The notes below the pieces were generated by a model, which was not told the origin of the DNA, made no database searches, and was given only the letters and a program-made list of their open reading frames with translations. Shown here piece by piece: positions 38,427 through 48,168 of a DNA stretch of 59,012 nucleotides; within the stretch, counting starts at the first letter, position 1; each line of letters begins with the position of its first letter. Position numbers and translations under genes: made by a program. The stretch lies in NCBI GenBank assembly GCA_002077045.2, contig KZ111199.1, positions 1,696 through 60,707 of the forward strand, in the 5' to 3' direction. This DNA comes from Rachicladosporium sp. CCFEE 5018 (taxonomy: Eukaryota; Ascomycota; Dothideomycetes; Cladosporiales; Cladosporiaceae).

Positions 38427-40786
38427 TCACACCAGCGTCGTCTGCCCGCGCTCCGGATCACTCATGCGATGAATCGCCACATCCTCCCCAAGCACCACAT
38501 TCCCCATGCTCTGCGGCGTGATCAGCACGAATTGCCTCCCTACACTTCGCCTTGCCGCCTGGATCATCATGCCCATGCTCGTGCTGCGATTGACGCTGTC
38601 CATGAAGACATCGAACTCGTCCAAGCATCTGATTGGGCTACCCATAGCCTCCCAGATACTCAAAAGCAAACAAATAGTTGAGTACGACTTCTCGCCACCG
38701 GACAGGGTTTGGGTCTTGCGACCGCCGTCAGAGCGGCGCGTGGAGTCAGGCTCGACAGAGATGTCCAACGTCTTGGCTTCGTGGGACATGAGGACGCGAC
38801 CACGGAAGCGCCGCTCAGAGAGAAGGTAGGAGAAGGTGAAGCGGGCACGATAGGCGATGTAGCGAAGGAACATGCGCCAGCGGTACTTGCGTTCGGTCAG
38901 AGAGTTCTTCAGGGACTAGGATCTGGGTTAGCTTGATGTCTTGACATGACTGCGCTGACCGGGCTGGCTGACCTGGGACAGACGCTTCGTGTTCTGCTGC
39001 TCCTTCAGGATGTCACGAAGCTCCTTCTTAGCTCCTCTCCAGGCCATCGTAAGCTGCTCCATTGTGCCTCCTGCTTCGGCCTGAGCACGCTTGTAGTCGT
39101 CAATGAACTTCTCGAGGCGCTTGTCAAGTGTGGCCGCCGTGATGCCAGGCTCAAGTTCCATGCGTCGACAAATTTTCTCGGCCTCGCTGATGAAGTCTTC
39201 TTCCAACACCTTCTGCTGTCGGTCCCTCATGTCTTCGAACTCCTGCATGTTGCGCTTGGCCGCGTCGATCTCGTTGAGCGCTTCGTTCTTCGCTCTCAGA
39301 GCGGTGTGCCGGTAGGCTTCGAGCTGGCCTTTACGTCGCTCTGCTTTCTCGATCATCTTCACACAACTATCAGACTCGCGCTGGGCTTCTTCGACGCGCT
39401 GCTTCAAAGCTTTGGCTTTATCATTCAGCTTGTCTTTCTCCACGATCAAGTCCTGGAAGCTGGCAGCGGTGGCCTCGATATCCGCGACTGCGTTTTCCAA
39501 CTGCCTCTGGAACTCCTGCAGCTTTCCATCTTGCGGGCGAGAGGTCTCGATCTCATTGGAGGCCTCTTCAACGGCATCATGTGCTTGTTGCTTCGCTACT
39601 CGCAAGCTACGCTCAGTCTTTTGGTGACGATTGACATCGTGCTGGGCAACTACAGAAGCACGTTCGGCTGTTTGGAGGGCCTGACGGAGGGTTTCCAACT
39701 CAGTCTTGAGCTGGCTGACATCCTCCTGCCTACTACGCAGCTGTGCAGCGTAGTCGGTCTGCATGCGCGCTTTCCCCTCCCAAGCGAAGATGGGGGAGGT
39801 CTTCGCTGCCTTTGACCCAGTTGTCTCATAGCGGACACCCGTATTGCGCTCACCGCCATGCGCAAGCACTGCTTTTATACCGTGCAGACGGGCTTGACTC
39901 AACTGGAACGCCTCCTTTCCATTCGCACAAAGTGCAGTATTCTCGGGTGCCTGGTTGATGATAATGGTGTTGCGTACCAGGTCGTTGCTAATCTCAAGCG
40001 CTCGAAGGATCGTCAAATACTGCGCGGCAGGCTCGTTGCGTGATATGTCGAATCGACCTGGGTTCGCGATGAATGAGGGAGCTTGGCACTTCTGCCGGTT
40101 CATGTGGGCTGTGAGCATTACTTGGTCTTCCTTGCAGGTCACTGCGAACGCTTCGAGCATGCCACCGAATGTCTTCTCAATGATCGAGCTCCACTCTGGC
40201 TTCAGTAGACGCACGTAGATGCCGAACGGACCGACAGGTTTCTGACGCCATCTAGTTTCGCTGTCAATCGCCCTTACCAAGTTGGCCATGTTCGGCCGAA
40301 AGCTGGCGAACTTCTGACCCTGTTGCTCTCTCTTCAGGCTTTCCAATCGGCCTTGCGCCCTTTCTAGCTCACTGCTTTGCGATTCCAGCGGGTCCTTCGC
40401 TGCCCCAGCGGCGGCTGCGGCAGCTTTCCTGTTTGCTTCCAAGGGAGGTAGAGCGGCACGATGAGCAAGCTCCTCTTGCTCGGCGGTGGCAGCGGCTTGC
40501 TTCAGTTCCTCCAGTCGCTCCATCCGCTCTACTTGCTCCGGTCCTTCAGCCTCTGCAAGCCTGGCCTGCTCTAGCGCGATCTCATCATCGAGGCGCTTCT
40601 TGTTGGCCTTGTTCCCATTCATATCCGCTTTTATGAGTCTCTCCTGCGACTTCTGCTCTGCAATTTCGCTCGTGTTGGCATCAAACAAAGCTTTCTCTTC
40701 GCGGTACAGTTGTTCTTTGGGCTCCAGCTGGGCTTGCGCCTCTCGAAGTACCCTCTGAGCCGCCTCATATGCTTGGTCGTGCCCTT
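38427..40786 (-). CDS. SMC6: SMC6, C-terminal half only; 5' half lost in the assembly gap
   Basis: The last exon (38427-38915) and the preceding exon (38973-40786, open to the N run) are joined across a 57-bp intron (GTCAGC, GCTAAC, TAG), giving RLSQ-SLKNSLTERKYRWR. Visible in order are coiled coil, the hinge (RPNMANLVRAIDSETRW to ICNQAPENT-like region), return coiled coil, and the C-terminal ATPase lobe with signature LSGGEKSYSTICLLLSIWEA and Walker B CLDEFDVFMDSVN. The N-terminal Walker A lobe and first coiled coil should lie to the right but are replaced by N and then by unrelated sequence. Smc6 pairs with Smc5 in DNA-repair and chromosome-segregation complexes. The break is an assembly effect, not evidence of a pseudogene. 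Confidence 0.93.
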
Positions 40787-40886
40787 NNNNNNNNNNNNNN
40801 NNNNNNNNNNNNNNNNNNNNNNNNNNNNNNNNNNNNNNNNNNNNNNNNNNNNNNNNNNNNNNNNNNNNNNNNNNNNNNNNNNNNNN
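40787..40886. other. assembly gap of exactly 100 N
   Basis: The round length is the usual placeholder for a gap of unknown size. Both flanking genes, SMC6 on the left and cystathionine gamma-synthase on the right, are cut at its edges. Confidence 0.99.
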
Positions 40887-41000
40887 AAGTACGGATGCGA
40901 CGCTAGTCTGATTCGTTTCAGTATCGGGCTGGAAGATACTGGTGCCCTGAAGGCCTCCTTCGACTCTGCGCTTGCATCCATCGGCAGCAGGGAGGACTGA
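40887..41000 (+). CDS. STR2: Cystathionine gamma-synthase, 3' end only (copy 2)
   Basis: Thirty-seven C-terminal codons plus the stop, beginning KYGCDASLIRFSIGLED, identical in protein to copy 1. The rest is missing at the gap, so nothing can be said about whether the full gene exists elsewhere. Confidence 0.9.
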   Translation, partial: KYGCDASLIRFSIGLEDTGALKASFDSALASIGSRED

Positions 41001-41039
41001 ACTCTGAAGTCTGGAGCGCTAAGCTTCATTGCGTACTGC

Positions 41040-42104
41040 TCAATTCTGCGTCAACAATCCGAAGACCAGCTTGTCACCACATCCAGCCCCTGCAGTATCC
41101 CTCAGATACGCCATCGCCTCTCTCGGCCCACCATAGCCCCCGAAAGGAGCGCCTTCTCCCAGCGGGATCGCGAAATGCCCCACATTACCGGGCAAAAGTA
41201 CCATTGCCTGCACCTGATCGAGGTCCAGCTCTCGCTCGTCACCAGCCTCGCACACAACATCCCGCCACTGCTCCCGCCATCGCACGCTCGTCCTCGGATC
41301 TAGCTGCCTTAGACCATTCTCCACGACCTTCTTCCGCTCCTTGTAAGTTTTGACTTGCAGGATCTGCGTCAAGGCCCGGACATTAGTGAGTACGAGATAC
41401 CACTCAAAAGTCGCTAGATCCAGCGCATCACTATGCCATCCGCGGAGCGTACGTTCCAGGAAGCCCGCATATGAAGGGCGGTGGAGCAGCTGCTGGACTA
41501 GCCAGGAGATGAACGGGAGGGCGGACTTGGCTGCTTGATAGTGAGCGGGTGGATACGTTGTCTCGAAGTATGAGAAGTCGAGCTCCGAGAGCTGCTCGGT
41601 GGGAGGATGGCGGAGCCCTTTGAAGCATTGCGACCAGTAGTCGCTGAGTACCGATAAGGATAGCGTGAGGCCCTCTCGAAGGTCGTCGAGGCTGGCTCCC
41701 CAGCCGAGTCGTACGTAGTGATCATTCAAACTCGCCGTATGCGGTAGAATCTCCTTGATCAGATACTTCGCAATCGCCGTTACGCATTTCCCAACCTCAG
41801 CCCTCCTCCTCCGTTGATTCAGAATGTAGGCATATGTCACAGGGTTTCCGGGTGGACTTATAGCGAGCTGGAAAGGCGCGACGTGCAGGGTATAGCATCT
41901 CCGAGGTATTTCGCCCGACGAGAGCAGATTGTTCGAGTGTTGGTTCCAGAGCCGAGCATTAGCCAGATCAGCCCAGGAGAGTTGTGCGAAGATTGCGGAG
42001 AGGAGCTCGATGGGTAGGCCGAGGAGACCTGTTGCACTGTCTCCAAATGGTGTCTTGATGGGCTCCCCGAGGCACGAGTCGTTCCGGGCTTCAGTTGATG
42101 CCAT
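41040..42104 (-). CDS. F-box protein, copy 2
   Basis: A 354-residue counterpart of the gene at 19155 with the F-box intact. Replacements include EQ to GE near residue 12, LLW to LLS, PPR to PPG, several Asp/Glu swaps, and E to A near the C-terminus: 12 in total. Length and reading frame are preserved, so both copies look functional. Confidence 0.8.
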   Translation of the reverse strand: MASTEARNDSCLGEPIKTPFGDSATGLLGLPIELLSAIFAQLSWADLANARLWNQHSNNLLSSGEIPRRCYTLHVAPFQLAISPPGNPVTYAYILNQRRRRAEVGKCVTAIAKYLIKEILPHTASLNDHYVRLGWGASLDDLREGLTLSLSVLSDYWSQCFKGLRHPPTEQLSELDFSYFETTYPPAHYQAAKSALPFISWLVQQLLHRPSYAGFLERTLRGWHSDALDLATFEWYLVLTNVRALTQILQVKTYKERKKVVENGLRQLDPRTSVRWREQWRDVVCEAGDERELDLDQVQAMVLLPGNVGHFAIPLGEGAPFGGYGGPREAMAYLRDTAGAGCGDKLVFGLLTQN

Positions 42105-42482
42105 CGGAAATCACCCAGAACAGTAGGATGCAGATACCGAGGAACGAGATGTGAGGAATCGACACTGTATCACTACGAGAAACATTGCCCATATGCCGCG
42201 CGACACGATGGTAGTCTGGTAGACAAACTCCAATACGGATGGACGTAGTGCATGCTGTAGCAATGGCGGAGCTACCACATCGGGCGTTGCCGATAAATCA
42301 CTGGCGCAATACGTGAGTTCGACTGACAGCTTCCCTTGCTACGTGTTGAAGTTGACTCGGCTATTAAATAAAAGCATCGCAGTGAGACTGCGGCAGGCCA
42401 GGACCGATAAGGCAAGCAGTAGCCTTCGTAGAAAAGGAAATGAATGTACCATCAGCTGTGATGAGCACTCCAGATTCATCCT
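42105..42482. other. intergenic, counterpart of 20220-20597
   Basis: The AT-rich element is kept as ATTAAATAAAA. No gene seen. Confidence 0.4.
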
Positions 42483-43852
42483 CTAGATCCACTCCCTCCT
42501 TCCCCTCTCATCATGCACAGTCATCGGCGCACTAGTCACCGGCCCTTCAAACTCCTGCAACGCAATACCCGACGTGCGATCCGGTCGCTTCCTTCCCCAA
42601 GGCACTCTCGCATCGTCCCTTACCCGCTCGCTCTCAGCCACCCGTCCAGCGAACACAAACGCCAGAATCCAGAAGCCGATGGACAACAAGATCAAGCAAG
42701 TAGTCGCCCAGCTCAACTGCACGAACTTGCCCACCTCACCACTTACTGCGATGGAGGCGAAGATCCCGTTGATCAGGTGTCGCGCGCCGACGGCCACGCC
42801 GTGGGTGATCGAGGATGCGAGGCCGAGGAAAAGGAAAGCTGTGCCTAGGGCGCAGATATTGATCAGCGCCACCTTCCTGCTCGTCGGCTTCACCATCCCT
42901 ATAACTTCACATCCGAATGATATACCCGTCAGCACGACAGCAATCCAATACAGCACTCTCACCAGCTGCAGCGGATTGATCGCCGAGTGACCGGAGCAGG
43001 TGTTCGTGACGCGATGCACAGGCTCGTCACGGTAAGCAGCGCCAACAGTAACGTTCGTGCCGTTCTTGAACGCATAGTCCCCGTGGCAGGTCGAGGAGAT
43101 GTAGATTGCGTACCAGCCCTCCAATTCCAGTCCCTCGATTGCAGAATGATAGGCCTTGTTCACAGCCTTCACGATGGAGGTTTCGGCGGATGCGAGGGCG
43201 CTATCCACCGCGCTAGACGCTTTCGCCTCGGCGGAGGAGACTTTGGAGCTAGCGGCAGACTCGATGGAGGCGGCTTTTGAAAAGGCCGCGGCTTCAAGGG
43301 AGGCGGCTTTCGATGACAGTGCGCCGGTGGCGGAGCTGGCCGCTCCGCCGGCTTTCGATGTCAAGGAGTTTAATGCGGAAACGACGTCAAGTTCTCTCAG
43401 CGCCGCGGTCGGGGCGGATGTGATCTGTGGAGTCGTCACCTCGTAGACCGATGCCGGTGTCTCGATTGCCAAAGGATCGAAGGCCAGCGTCGGTACAGCA
43501 ACCACACTCACCGGCTCGCTCCTCTTGTCATGGATCGAGGACAGATTGAATCCCTGTATCTTGTCATTCACCTTCTCGAGGATGTTCTCGCCGATCCGCG
43601 AGTGTTGAGGGTGAAGACGCTGTAGTCTTCTATCATGCCTGGCTTGCTGCCGGCGAAGACTAGGAGGAAGGAGAGGAGGAAAGCGACGGCGGTTAATGTG
43701 AAGGGAAGTGCGAGGAAGAGACGGACTTTGCCTGCGCCGGTCATGGATTGCTTAGGCTTTGTGGGGAGCTGGTCGTTGCCATTTCGTCGCGCGTTCACGA
43801 TGTTGAGGGCTTTCTTGCCAAGGGTCAGGGCGGCGAGGACAGGGAAAGGCAT
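42483..43852 (-). pseudogene. SUR7/PalI-like membrane protein, copy 2, 1-bp frameshift
   Basis: Relative to copy 1, one base is missing at about 43602 (copy 1 reads CCGCGAGGTG, this copy CCGCGAGTG on the plus strand). The frame from 43852 ends after 94 codons, ten residues past the shift at Thr84. The remaining 362 codons stay open in the next frame to 42483, with membrane spans and Cys loop preserved. The open downstream frame suggests a very recent lesion or a base-calling error. The extracytoplasmic loop has diverged quickly, for example VPTTVLEPVSAETPAP against VPTLAFDPLAIETPAS. If real, this copy would make only the first span. Confidence 0.65.
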
Positions 43853-44594
43853 ATTCGTGGTTTCAAATGGATCTCCTGGTCAGGCTCCGGGTAGATTCGC
43901 TGCTAGATTCTTAATATTGTGCGAGAAGATGTGCGCACAGCGCTTGCGATTAGTAGGAGGAAAGGTAGAGCGCGCAGCACCGAGAATGCCGTCGATCGGT
44001 GTATAGTGAATCAGAATGGGAATACTGTACAGTTGTAGTGACCAGCTCGCGGTCGGCTCTAGAGTGAGCAGTTTGAACGACAAAGGGCAGTCAATAGACA
44101 AAGAAGACCATGTGCGTGACTACAGGCGCAATTTTCCCGCAGCCAATGGCCGAATAGCAAAGTCGTCTATAAGTGGTGGTGTTGGTGGTCGAACAATGAA
44201 GGTGGCTGGGATTCACAGCTCCTTTGTCTCGGGCGAGCATTGTCGTAAATCTGGCGGCCAGATACGCGACGCTGATGTCTTGGAATCGAAGTGTATCGTA
44301 CAGGTAATGCCGGTTATGATCAGACATCTGCATGTTCACGCTTACTGACGCTTGCTTGCTCGGCCTCGATCGCACAGAGGCTGACTTAGATGGCAGGCAA
44401 GATCGACGATGCGAAGCTTGTTAGTCCCATCGCCACAGTCTTACAATGGTATCCCGGAGATCGCATCTCCAGCATGGGATGAGGTACGCGCGCGCAGAGG
44501 CGCGGTTGAGAGATAACAGCTTCTGTGCTTGTGCTATCTTACACTGTACATGTGGTCGATAGTCCTCCGTCTTCTAGTGGTCACTACAGGTATC
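43853..44594. other. intergenic, counterpart of 21969-22710
   Basis: It has the same length as copy 1. The hairpin is conserved at 44456-44470 inside a nearly identical block (about 44376-44632). Confidence 0.4.
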
Positions 44595-45471
44595 TCATCG
44601 GCCCTGCTTTACCCACGCCTGCACACTTTCCACAACACCCTCCACCTTATCCTCAGCCATAGCGAGCCCCATCTGACTATGCGCCTTGCCCGTCTCCCAG
44701 AAATGCGTGATCCCGTCCCTAATCCTCAAATGCTGATCCCTCACGACCGGGAACCTGCTCTCGTACTTCCAGATCAAATTTCCCACATTCTCTGTCGTGC
44801 GCGGGATCACGTAGTTCGCTGTGACTACACCGGTGAGAATTGGCGTGATGAATCGGAAGGCGATATTTCGATTCCGCGACACGATTGACCCAGCCATTGC
44901 CGCGACGAGCACATATATCCCGCCCGGTAGCAGCTTCTCGTTTGACTCTTTTGGTGGCGCCAATGAGCGGATCGTCGTGGCTAGACTGTCTTCTGCGGAC
45001 AGCACGCGCGTGAGGCCATTGTTGACTGATTGCTCGGCTGACGCTGCGTAGCGGTGTAGGAAAAGGCGAGAGCGTGCTATTTGCGCGGCGAGACGATCTG
45101 TGGGTGAGGGACCGCGGGTTGGTGAGGCTGCAGCGGCTTCCTTTTGGGGCGTGGTTGTGAGGCCTGAGGCTGGGGCTGGGGTTGTCGCGGCGATTTCGCG
45201 GATGGAGGCGGAGGAGGGGGTGTCGTAGATAGGCCGTCGGCGTCGCTGAGTAGATGTCAGTATGGCGAGGTGCGAAGGTGGTGAACAGAGCGTACGAGAG
45301 CTGCTAGAGAGTCTGTAGGAGGTTCTTCGGCATAGGCTGTTCGGCGGGGGACTAGGGCCATGCCTGCTATGAGGCCGACGAGCGGCACGAGGCGCTGTGA
45401 GAGGGTCAGCGCTATCTTCTGACTTTGATGCCATCGAACGCACTTACCTGGCGTAGTAACGGAGCTGCCAT
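44595..45471 (-). CDS. MICOS subunit Mic26/Mic27, copy 2, three exons
   Basis: Exons 45448-45471, 45296-45394 and 44595-45245 join to 257 residues, matching copy 1. Intron 1 (53 bp, GTAAGT to CAG) cannot be aligned with copy 1 beyond its splice sites, whereas intron 2 (50 bp) is identical. Exon 1 reads MAAPLLRQ against MAATLLHQ. The 3' part of exon 3 differs at about 30 of 230 bases, mostly silently. Confidence 0.88.
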
Positions 45472-45646
45472 CGCAAGTGATGGCAAAGAAAAAGAACGAC
45501 AGTGGTAATTCCCAATGGCGCGCGTGAGGTTCAAGCTCCAACTCCAACTTCACTCCCAGGAAATAGGTTCAGCGGCACGGTCCGCATAGATATGTCTATA
45601 GTATCACATGCCAGAGGAACGTCGCTCGGGACGCTAGACTATAACG
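45472..45646. promoter_or_regulatory. divergent promoter of MIC26/27 and OCT1, copy 2
   Basis: Also 175 bases. The spacing between the two starts is unchanged from copy 1 despite many substitutions. Confidence 0.5.
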
Positions 45647-48046
45647 ATGATCACAAGAGCGTCGCCGTCGCCATGGACGTGCGCGAACTGTCTCCGCCAT
45701 CAAGTGCGACTCGCGCGACGATCTCTGGTCACCTCCGCCACCTCACGCGGTGCCGCGGCAGCAGCGCTGAAGCCGGAAGAGGACTACGCCCCAATCATTC
45801 GATCAGCTCCAAGCACATCCCACGATGATCGCAATTTGAGGCAGATCTTTGACTCGCCTTCGTTCTGGAAGGACTTCAGCGCGAGGACGCGGCATCAGCA
45901 CGATGGCAGAAGCGTTGGGCTGTTCCAGAACAAGTACCTTACGAAACCATCCGGTTTCCAGGACTTTGCCTCCGTTACATTACGGAAGTGTCAAAGGATC
46001 GTCGATGGAGTACTCAAATACTCGACGGTAGACGAATACAAGCGCATTGTGCGCGACCTGGATCGTCTGTCCGATCTGCTCTGTCGCGTGATTGACCTCA
46101 GCGACTTTGTTCGCTCGGTACACCCAGATCGGGAGGTACAGGATGCGGCAACGCAGGCTTACAGCATGATGTTCGAGTACATGAATGTGCTCAACACCAC
46201 GCCTGGTCTAGAGATGCAGCTGAAGAAGGCCGCATCCATGCCAGAGGTCAGCAGAGGTTGGAGTGAGGAGGAGCGGACTGTTGCAAATATCCTAATGAAA
46301 GACTTTGCAAAATCTGCCATTCATTTGCCCGAAGCTGAGAGACAGGCATTTGTTGATTTGTCGAATGAAGTTGCGCAGGTCGGGACGGAGTTTGTGGACA
46401 ACATGGCACCTGAGACGCCGTACTTGCGAATGCAGGGCCATAAGCTGAAGGGTATGGACCCGATGGTCGTACGGCGATTGACAAAATGGGGCACGAGCAA
46501 TGTACCTACGACGGGTATGCCGGCTGCACTAGCACTGCGAACAGTAGATGATGCGGACACGCGAAAGGAGATCTATATGGCCAATCGCACGTCCGCGCAG
46601 GACAACCTGCATCGCCTCGAGCAGATGCTTACGCGAAGAGCGGACTTAGCCAAGCTAAGCGGCTACGAAAGCTTTGCACACATGGCGCTCGAGGACAAGA
46701 TGGCAAAGACGCCAGAGGCCGTCCTCTCTTTCCTCCATGCCCTGTCTCAAGACAATAAGCCCCGCGTCGCAGACGAAATGCGCGACCTTCTGGATCTCAA
46801 GCTCGCCGACGCACACTCTTCAGCCCTGCCGCAAACTCTCGAACCCTGGGACCGGGACTACTACACCTCACGCCTCGTCTCCACGCTGCGCTCCCGCGCC
46901 CGCACCCAGGACACCCTCTCCGCCTACTTCTCCCTCGGCACGGTAATGCAAGGCCTCTCCCGCCTTTTCCACCGCCTATACAACCTCCGCCTTGTGCCCC
47001 ACGAGACTCTCCCAGGTGAGACGTGGAATCCAGATGTCCGGCGCTTGGACGTCATAGACGACACCGAAGGCCACATAGCAGTCATCTACTGCGACCTCTT
47101 CGGTCGTGAAGGCAAATCTCCGAACCCAGCACACTTCACTCTCCGCTGCTCCCGGCGCGTCACAGCAGAAGAGATAGCTGAGGCAGCTTCCCTTCCCTCC
47201 TCCTCCGGCTTCCCTGACGCTTTAAGCGCAGCCAACGACGGCCTCGCCACCTCATTCAACGGTAACGACAACAACGCCCCCTACCAACTACCTACCATAG
47301 CTCTGATCTGCGACTTCCCCTCCTCTCCCTCATCTCGTCCAACGCTCCTCTCCCACAGAGATCTCACAACGCTCTTCCACGAGATGGGTCACGCGCTGCA
47401 CTCTATCTGCGGCCGCACAGCCCTACAAAACGTCTCCGGCACCCGCTGCGCGACAGACTTCGCCGAACTGCCTTCAGTCCTCATGGAGTCCTTCGCCTCA
47501 GACCCCGAAGTCCTAGCCCTCTACGCACGACACTGGGAGACTGACGCTCCCCTCGACCCCGGCCGAGTGCGGGAGCGAGTCGAAGCTGAACGCCGCTGCG
47601 CGGGCGCAGAAGTCGAAGGGCAAGTCTGCATGGGCGTGCTGGACCAGCGGCTGCACAGCTCCTGGCCACCAGTACCTGCCTCATCCAGCACGATGGCATC
47701 AACGCAGGTATACCACGATGTCTGGCGGCAGTACTCCACTCTTCCCGAACCCCATGGCACAAGCTGGCAAGGTTTCTTCGGACATTTGTACGGCTATGGC
47801 GCGACGTACTACTCTTACCTCTTCGACCGCGCGATCGCGGGGAAAGTCTGGAGTGATGTGTTCCAGCGCTCTGGCCGAGGAGCGTTGGACCCAGCCGCAG
47901 GGGCGAAGTTTAGGGAGGAGGTACTAAGGTGGGGAGGCGGACGGGATGGCTGGAGATGTGTGGGAGGCGTGTTGGAGGATGGGGTCGTGAGGGAGGGAGG
48001 TAAACACGCGATGGAACGAGTCGGGGGTTGGGGTGTACATCAGTGA
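45647..48046 (+). CDS. OCT1: Mitochondrial intermediate peptidase Oct1, copy 2
   Basis: 799 residues, intact, with presequence, HEMGH and the downstream ELPSVLMES all conserved. Most differences are silent. Replacements cluster near the N-terminus and around FPDALSAANDGLAT and the SWP segment (VFQTSPS against PVPASSS). Both copies appear active. Confidence 0.95.
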   Translation: MITRASPSPWTCANCLRHQVRLARRSLVTSATSRGAAAAALKPEEDYAPIIRSAPSTSHDDRNLRQIFDSPSFWKDFSARTRHQHDGRSVGLFQNKYLTKPSGFQDFASVTLRKCQRIVDGVLKYSTVDEYKRIVRDLDRLSDLLCRVIDLSDFVRSVHPDREVQDAATQAYSMMFEYMNVLNTTPGLEMQLKKAASMPEVSRGWSEEERTVANILMKDFAKSAIHLPEAERQAFVDLSNEVAQVGTEFVDNMAPETPYLRMQGHKLKGMDPMVVRRLTKWGTSNVPTTGMPAALALRTVDDADTRKEIYMANRTSAQDNLHRLEQMLTRRADLAKLSGYESFAHMALEDKMAKTPEAVLSFLHALSQDNKPRVADEMRDLLDLKLADAHSSALPQTLEPWDRDYYTSRLVSTLRSRARTQDTLSAYFSLGTVMQGLSRLFHRLYNLRLVPHETLPGETWNPDVRRLDVIDDTEGHIAVIYCDLFGREGKSPNPAHFTLRCSRRVTAEEIAEAASLPSSSGFPDALSAANDGLATSFNGNDNNAPYQLPTIALICDFPSSPSSRPTLLSHRDLTTLFHEMGHALHSICGRTALQNVSGTRCATDFAELPSVLMESFASDPEVLALYARHWETDAPLDPGRVRERVEAERRCAGAEVEGQVCMGVLDQRLHSSWPPVPASSSTMASTQVYHDVWRQYSTLPEPHGTSWQGFFGHLYGYGATYYSYLFDRAIAGKVWSDVFQRSGRGALDPAAGAKFREEVLRWGGGRDGWRCVGGVLEDGVVREGGKHAMERVGGWGVHQ

Positions 48047-48168
48047 AGTGGATGTAATCATACAAATGTAAGACCTTATGTACAAGAACAATGCAGAAAA
48101 CTCTATCAGCGTCCGCCCGTCTCACTTCCCCTCACGCCCAAATCTCCTTCGCGCAGGTCCATCGACTT

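Noticed and set aside
40710..41000. Plus-strand frame running through the N run into the cystathionine gamma-synthase tail
   Set aside because: It is an artefact of reading N as open codons; the left part is antisense to SMC6.
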